In this document: in pieces, positions 62,364 through 64,000 of the stretch | Layout: the number at the start of each line of letters is the position of its first letter | Position numbering within the stretch: position 1 is the first letter of the stretch | Source of the DNA: Arcicella sp034519515 | GTDB lineage: Bacteria; Bacteroidota; Bacteroidia; Cytophagales; Spirosomataceae | Assembly (NCBI GenBank): GCA_034519515.1 | Contig: JAXHOK010000053.1 | Span: forward strand, 124,001-188,000 | Direction of reading: 5' to 3' | Length of the DNA: 64,000 bases | The notes under the pieces: model-generated | The model's database searches: none | Told to the model about the DNA's origin: nothing | The model's input: only the letters and a program-made list of their open reading frames with translations | Translations under genes and position numbers: made by a program

Positions 62364-62945
62364 TTAGTTTTCAAAAACTCTTGATAAATCTATTTGTAAA
62401 TCTGGAAATACGGTAGAAGTCAAAATATCTTCATCCGTAACAGGTTGTAAGCCAATGTATTTACCCGCTTCGTTCAATATGTAAACAAATACGCACTTGT
62501 CTTGCGGCTCAACTAACCAATATTCTTTTACCCCATTTTCCTCATAAACATCATATTTTTCTCTCATTTCCTTACGTGTGTTGCCTGGTGAAAGTATCTC
62601 AATCATTAAATCAGGGGCTCCCACGCAGCCTTTATCGTCTAATTTATCCAAGTCGCAAATCACACAAATATCAGGTTGAACGATGGTGTGAACCTTGTTA
62701 GATTTATTTCTTTTTAAGGGAGTTAGCCTGACATCAAAAGGGGCTGAATATGTCTCGCATTGTTTTCCTTCAAGGTACTTTTGTATCTCATAGGATAATT
62801 TTCCTGAAAGTCGTTGATGTATCCTTGCGGGGGTGGACATAGGAAAGATTTTACCTTTGATAATTTCAAGGCGTTCATCGAATGTCCATTTCAAATAATC
62901 GGCATACGTGTAAGTGCCGTTGAGGTCTAATTGGTCGAATGTCAT
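62364..62945 (-). CDS. Uma2-family (DUF820) PD-(D/E)XK nuclease-like protein
   Basis: The 193-residue protein has the Uma2 pattern: YADYLKWTFDERLEIIKGKI near the N-terminus, VGAPDLMIEILSPGN with the D and E of the active site, and GVKEYWLVEPQ. The function of this family in most bacteria is unknown. Its ATG overlaps the trpD stop by 4 bp (ATGA), so it is translationally coupled within the trp operon. Confidence 0.88.
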   Translation of the reverse strand: MTFDQLDLNGTYTYADYLKWTFDERLEIIKGKIFPMSTPARIHQRLSGKLSYEIQKYLEGKQCETYSAPFDVRLTPLKRNKSNKVHTIVQPDICVICDLDKLDDKGCVGAPDLMIEILSPGNTRKEMREKYDVYEENGVKEYWLVEPQDKCVFVYILNEAGKYIGLQPVTDEDILTSTVFPDLQIDLSRVFEN

Positions 62946-63958
62946 GATTCTACAAACTTTTTAAACGAAGATAACGCTTTTCCACTTTCTAAGGATTCTT
63001 TTGCTTGTAAAACTGCATCTGCAAGGCTCAGAGCATTATTTGCACAATACAAAGCGGTAGCGGCATTAGCTAATACTACTTCGGTTTGGGCTTTTGTACC
63101 TTTATTTTCTAAGATATTTACCAAGATTTTGGCTGAATCTTCTACATTACTTCCTCCGTGTAAATCAGATTGAAGACATTTTGTGAAGCCTAATTGTTCA
63201 GTCGTAATGGTTTCTCTGCCTTTTTGAGTAATTAATTCAAAATCACAAGTCAAAGAGATTTCATCGTAACCGTCTAAACCGTATAAAACGCCAAACCTCA
63301 CCCCCGCCCCCTCTCCCATTGAGAGGGGAGTTTGCTTTGAGAATAATTCTCCGTACAAATTCAATACTTCTGGACTGTAAACACCTGTGAGTTGCTTCTG
63401 AACTTTGGCGGGATTCAAAATTGGTCCGAGCATATTGAAAAAAGTTTTCATGCCCAATTCCTTCCGAATCGGTCCGACAAAACGCATGGCAGGGTGAAAC
63501 AGCGGGGCGTGCAGAAAACAAATGCCCGCCGATTCAATTTTGGCTTTCAAATAGCTTTCGTCATTGGTGAATTTTACGCCCAAATATTCCAAAACCGTTG
63601 AAGAACCCACCGAGGAAGACACCCCATGATTGCCATGTTTTGCCACGTATTGTCCCGCACCTGCCACCACAAAAGAAGCAGTTGTGGAGATGTTGAAAGT
63701 ATCTTTGCCATCGCCACCCGTTCCGCATACGTCCATGGGTGAAAACTCTGATAAATCAATGGTCAGAGCTAAGCCCAACATGGCATCACGGAAACCTTCC
63801 AGTTCTTCAACCGTGATGGATTTTATCATGTAAGTAGTTAAAAATGAGGCAATTTGACTATTATTTGCTTCACCTCTTCCGATGATTGAAAGGGCTTCTT
63901 GGGCTTCGGTTTTTGTTAGACTTTCGCCTGAGATTCGTTTTTGTAAGTATTGTTTCAT
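62942..63958 (-). CDS. trpD: Anthranilate phosphoribosyltransferase
   Basis: The 338-residue enzyme transfers phosphoribose to anthranilate. Motifs are MDVCGTGGDGKDTFNIST (PRPP loop), KHGNHGVSSSVGS, and FLHAPLFHPAMRFVGPIRKE. A short segment around QTPLSMGEGAGVR replaces a loop before the conserved YGLDGYDEIS; its DNA is a small palindrome (63309-63329), so it is an in-frame insertion. The start at 63958 lies near the window edge. Confidence 0.95.
   Translation of the reverse strand: MKQYLQKRISGESLTKTEAQEALSIIGRGEANNSQIASFLTTYMIKSITVEELEGFRDAMLGLALTIDLSEFSPMDVCGTGGDGKDTFNISTTASFVVAGAGQYVAKHGNHGVSSSVGSSTVLEYLGVKFTNDESYLKAKIESAGICFLHAPLFHPAMRFVGPIRKELGMKTFFNMLGPILNPAKVQKQLTGVYSPEVLNLYGELFSKQTPLSMGEGAGVRFGVLYGLDGYDEISLTCDFELITQKGRETITTEQLGFTKCLQSDLHGGSNVEDSAKILVNILENKGTKAQTEVVLANAATALYCANNALSLADAVLQAKESLESGKALSSFKKFVES
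63309..63329. repeat. 8-bp-arm hairpin inside trpD
   Basis: CCCCTCTC (63309-63316) and GAGAGGGG (63322-63329) enclose a 5-nt loop. The stretch encodes the inserted segment of TrpD and keeps the frame. Confidence 0.8.
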
Positions 63959-64000
63959 GTAATCAATGAGTGAATGTTTTAATGTGAACGGGGTGCGTAA

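Noticed and set aside
1..64000. tRNA and rRNA genes
   Set aside because: I looked for T-loop-like GGTTCGA and rRNA-like segments and found none that fold properly; a covariance scan would be needed for a firm negative.

Overview
The window looks like a chromosome segment of a Bacteroidota bacterium of the Cytophagales type. Supporting signs are an AT-rich sequence with tight operons, a GldB gliding-motility lipoprotein, PorT-like outer-membrane barrels, a long PurF, a DUF3467 protein, a Kup transporter, and one good match to the Bacteroidota promoter pattern (TTG, about 20 nt, TAnnTTTG). No rRNA or tRNA gene was found.

Layout. 0-3.2 kb: partial AAA ATPase with a symmetric four-copy operator-like array, free methionine-(R)-sulfoxide reductase, thioredoxin, and a HicBA-like pair whose toxin gene is broken by two small inverted-repeat elements. 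3.2-9.0 kb: SNF2 helicase, a second copy of one of those elements, a possible structured RNA, an orphan response regulator, a thioesterase and 5-formyl-THF cyclo-ligase. 9-20 kb: purF, moaD, a YjjG-like HAD phosphatase, a TauE/SafE permease, nuoD, an AraC regulator, CvpA, kup. An abnormal A/G-rich block lies between cvpA and kup. 20-30 kb: secreted esterase, repeat-rich pseudouridine synthase, ECF sigma factor with a membrane partner, HigBA.

28-42 kb is a nitrate/nitrite assimilation region. It holds an outer-membrane porin gene (frameshifted), a NarK-type MFS importer, a single-chain nitrate reductase (molybdopterin domain, FAD/NAD reductase and BFD-type [2Fe-2S] domain), the siroheme enzymes NirB and NirD, CobA for siroheme, and an odd protein that keeps the nitrite/sulfite-reductase fold but has lost most cluster ligands and carries a C-terminal rubredoxin. 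MoaD (11.7 kb) would help make the molybdopterin. Inside this region the + strand encodes hairpins sharing the octaloop ACC(G/C)CCA(T/A). Three are in tandem between a good promoter and an intrinsic terminator, so I propose an undescribed small RNA family.

42-48 kb: uronate/pectin-type carbohydrate genes (DUF2264, GH88, KduI, esterase with Cys in the nucleophile position) and a PBP4-type carboxypeptidase. 48-56 kb: envelope genes (GldB, PorT-like barrel, SppA, secreted amidase) and a Fur regulator. 56.5-59 kb: hisA-hisF-orf-hisIE. 59.8-64 kb: a frameshifted TonB-like gene, L-rhamnose mutarotase, and trpD-Uma2-trpC.

Two themes cross the window. First, intergenic spaces are full of hairpins built from short repeated words. 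Similar palindromes sit in frame inside conserved enzymes (the nitrate reductase twice, hisF, trpD). Second, several genes carry single frameshifts or stops and one gap is filled with purine-rich noise, so some breaks may be assembly errors rather than real decay.
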